A stretch of 7,827 nucleotides of DNA from Bacteriovoracaceae bacterium UBA4573 (GTDB lineage Bacteria; Bdellovibrionota; UBA1018; UBA923). Shown piece by piece: positions 6,431-7,827 of the stretch (its first letter is position 1; each line of letters starts with the position of its first letter). Position numbers and translations under genes: made by a program. Under the pieces are notes generated by a model that had not been told where the DNA came from, ran no database searches, and saw nothing but the letters and a program-made list of their open reading frames with translations. Location of the stretch: contig DGKJ01000018.1 of the NCBI GenBank assembly GCA_002387735.1, positions 1-7,827 on the forward strand, in the 5' to 3' direction.

Positions 6431-7005
6431 GAGCCCTCCAGTCGTCGCTTGATTTCTGCACTAATCGGGCTCAACTCATTCACAGCAGCTTCTTCGGCTT
6501 TAGCTTCTTTAGCCTGTTGTTCTCTGTTCCATGCGTCTTTCATATTTTGAGTAACCCAGCCGCGCCCAAAACCCATTACTAACGAATCAAGTTTTTCCGT
6601 CGAAGCTTCGTACTCCTTGGTGTGAATTAAACTTCCTGTGGGACAGGACTCAACACACATTCCACAAAAAATACACTTAGAATGATCGATATCAAAGACT
6701 GAAACCCAACTCAAACTGCGATCGGGGCCAACTTCGGTTTCGATTTCTATACAATTTACCGGACAAACGTCGGCGCAGTAACGACACCCTGAACATTTCT
6801 CAATATCGTTTTTTAAGATTCCCCTAACTTTGGCGGGTAAATCTTCCGGCATTCGGGCGCTGACTCGATCCGGGTACTGTTCGGTGTTTTCTCGATACTC
6901 ACTCCGATAGCCAAATAGATAGGGAAATGTGACTCGCAAAACACGATACGCGGTTGCGAGATTCTTTCTAACTCCGAAAAATACTCTACCTTGAGCTAAA
7001 GCCAC
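6427..7005 (-). CDS. nuoI: NuoI, complex I subunit with two [4Fe-4S] clusters (N6a, N6b)
   Basis: NuoI is the ferredoxin-like peripheral subunit that relays electrons from the upstream clusters to N2 in NuoB. The 192-residue product has two complete CxxCxxCxxxCP motifs: C71, C74, C77, C81 and C111, C114, C117, C121, so both clusters should form. Before them is a typical NuoI N-terminus with an amphipathic anchor (about 8-35) and the block NTEQYPDR at about 40-47. The last 35 residues are charged, rich in Glu, Lys and Ala. The start is a GTG at 7003-7005, seven bases after GAAGGGG; a TTG immediately before it (7006-7008) is also possible. Either overlaps the end of nuoH by about 10-13 bp. Unlike the membrane subunits beside it, every cofactor ligand is retained, so electron transfer through this complex is expected. 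The call is very secure. Confidence 0.97.
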   Translation of the reverse strand: MALAQGRVFFGVRKNLATAYRVLRVTFPYLFGYRSEYRENTEQYPDRVSARMPEDLPAKVRGILKNDIEKCSGCRYCADVCPVNCIEIETEVGPDRSLSWVSVFDIDHSKCIFCGMCVESCPTGSLIHTKEYEASTEKLDSLVMGFGRGWVTQNMKDAWNREQQAKEAKAEEAAVNELSPISAEIKRRLEGS

Positions 7006-7778
7006 CAACGCACCCCTTCTCCTCTAGATACAGCTAACCAAAGCAAGGTGATAGCAACTCCTGCAAAGCCTGCGGGCAATAACAAGTACCAGCTTAAATT
7101 TGATATCTGTTTCAGTCGCGCGCTCGGCATAGACCAACGGAACCAAATCATCACGAAAGTTACGAACATTGTTTTAGTAAAGAAAATGCAGGCTTCTACA
7201 ATATTGGCAGCCCGTCCGAAGGATTCCAAAGAAAAAGGGGCCCGCCAAGCACCTAAATAAACCGTTACAATCAAGGCTGCTGCTAGAAATAAGGAAAACA
7301 CCTCTATCTGCTTGAGAACAAAATACCTGCGCCCTTCGAATTCCGAAATGACTTCCGATTTCACAGACGTGCTTTCAAAGAACAAATTACTTGGCGCGCG
7401 ACCGTGCCAAATAAAAAGCGCTACCGCAAAGGAAGCAAAAGAAAAAAAGCTGCCCGGACCATTGAAAACCATCCATTCCCACGGCATTCCGCCCTGGGCC
7501 AAAGCTATATTCTGTAGGTCCAACGACCCCACTAACAACGCAGGCGAAACCAAAGCGAGCGTCAATGGCACTAAAAAATAACCGATAACGCTTAACATAT
7601 TAAAAGCCGAAACGGTCGACCAGGCATTCGCGGTTTTGTAAGCCGACCAAAAAAGAAATAACCTCGAAACCACCAACGCTACCACTACGAACAAAGCGCT
7701 TAAATCAACATTCGAGTACAACCACTGAGAAGAGACGGGCACATTGATGGCGGCAAAAACCAGAAAAGCTATTGCCAT
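6996..7778 (-). CDS. nuoH: NuoH, quinone-site membrane subunit (ND1 homologue), N-terminus missing or frame-interrupted
   Basis: NuoH anchors the peripheral arm and forms much of the quinone chamber. The 260 residues from ATG 7776-7778 correspond to about residue 77 onward of the 325-residue E. coli protein, so TM1 and the first quinone loop are absent. Support comes from VPVS at 13-16, the second loop, GAWRAP at 176-181, and TKTMF...WFRWSMP at 201-218. Within the conserved region the highly conserved Arg and SYE-Glu (E. coli E157) are S57 and G66, and the PFDLPEAE quinone loop is reduced to APSNLFFE at 128-135; E146 and E159 match the conserved E228 and E241. The assigned ATG has no Shine-Dalgarno and would begin inside a membrane helix, so it is probably not the true start. 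The frame continues upstream to a TAA at 7821-7823. The gene overlaps nuoI by about 10 bp. Confidence 0.85.
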   Translation of the reverse strand: MAIAFLVFAAINVPVSSQWLYSNVDLSALFVVVALVVSRLFLFWSAYKTANAWSTVSAFNMLSVIGYFLVPLTLALVSPALLVGSLDLQNIALAQGGMPWEWMVFNGPGSFFSFASFAVALFIWHGRAPSNLFFESTSVKSEVISEFEGRRYFVLKQIEVFSLFLAAALIVTVYLGAWRAPFSLESFGRAANIVEACIFFTKTMFVTFVMIWFRWSMPSARLKQISNLSWYLLLPAGFAGVAITLLWLAVSRGEGVRWWL

Positions 7779-7827
7779 AGATATGGTGACGAAAAAAAAG
7801 CAGACACTCGTCGCGTGAGATTAGGGG
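7779..7827 (-). other. Interrupted N-terminal part of nuoH beside a run of eight T
   Basis: Going upstream from ATG 7776-7778 the nuoH frame reads 14 more sense codons and then TAA at 7821-7823. A homopolymer of eight T (A on the plus strand, 7792-7799) lies between. One alternative frame reads PNLTRRVSAFF into this run; its P-x-x-S/T-x-R-V spacing equals the segment that precedes TM2 of NuoH in E. coli (as remembered), so one extra T or a -1 slip would restore a full-length protein. The third frame (SRDECLLFF) is also open to the window edge and would need one T fewer. The cause may be a sequencing indel, a real frameshift, or slippage used by the cell. Confidence 0.6.

Noticed and set aside
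678..7005. Decaying pseudogene operon
   Set aside because: Apart from the nuoH edge there are no stops or frameshifts over about 6 kb, ribosome-binding sites and stop-start overlaps are kept, and NuoI motifs are perfect.
717..7581. Several plus-strand open frames of 60-110 codons and shorter minus-strand frames inside nuo genes
   Set aside because: All lie inside well-supported complex I genes, have no family resemblance or ribosome-binding site, and are rich in Pro, Lys and Arg as expected for antisense shadows of membrane proteins.
678..7778. Mrp antiporter, Hyf/group 4 hydrogenase or Fpo-type complex
   Set aside because: Separate A, J, K, L, M, N subunits with NuoI and NuoB in one locus fit complex I; Mrp lacks NuoH, I and B, and group 4 hydrogenases lack the NuoA/NuoJ pair. 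Whether NuoEFG exist cannot be judged from this window.

Overview
The window holds the membrane-arm part of a respiratory complex I (NADH:quinone oxidoreductase type, nuo) locus. Every gene is on the minus strand, so transcription runs from the right edge to the left: nuoH (N-terminus interrupted or off-window), nuoI, nuoJ, nuoK, nuoL, nuoM, nuoN, a gap of about 110 bp, then nuoA and the first 63 codons of nuoB. From nuoH to nuoN the genes overlap or lie within about 10 bp of each other, as in one operon. The base composition is moderate, with no patch that looks foreign. The source is a Gram-negative-type bacterium with bacterial 14-subunit-style nuo genes. A proteobacterial or Bdellovibrionota-like origin is possible, but I cannot fix the taxon from sequence alone.

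Layout: 6996-7778 nuoH, its frame closed by a stop at 7821-7823 next to a run of eight T (minus strand); 6427-7005 nuoI with two intact 4Fe-4S motifs; 5900-6430 nuoJ; 5599-5910 nuoK; 3752-5599 nuoL; 2149-3741 nuoM; 678-2162 nuoN; 568-677 intergenic with a perfect -10 hexamer and a 9-bp inverted repeat; 205-567 nuoA; 1-189 nuoB start. The plus strand carries no convincing gene.

The order is unusual. In the common nuo operon A and B come first and N last; here N is followed by A and B, so the locus is either circularly permuted or the junction of two transcription units.

The main discovery is chemical. By motif alignment to remembered E. coli sequences, the membrane subunits H, J, K, L, M and N are intact, full-length (except H) and recognisable, yet most of the conserved charged or protonatable residues of the proton path are replaced: NuoK both Glu (to Gln and Ser), NuoL TM5 Glu (to Ser), NuoM TM5 Glu (to Leu), TM8 Lys (to Ala) and TM12 Glu (to Arg), NuoN TM5 Glu (to Gln), TM7 Lys (to Leu) and TM8 Lys (to Phe), NuoH SYE Glu (to Gly). 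In contrast NuoA, NuoB and NuoI keep their signature residues. This pattern suggests a complex I kept for electron transfer and assembly whose canonical proton translocation is altered or lost, or a divergent paralogous membrane arm beside a canonical nuoAB unit.
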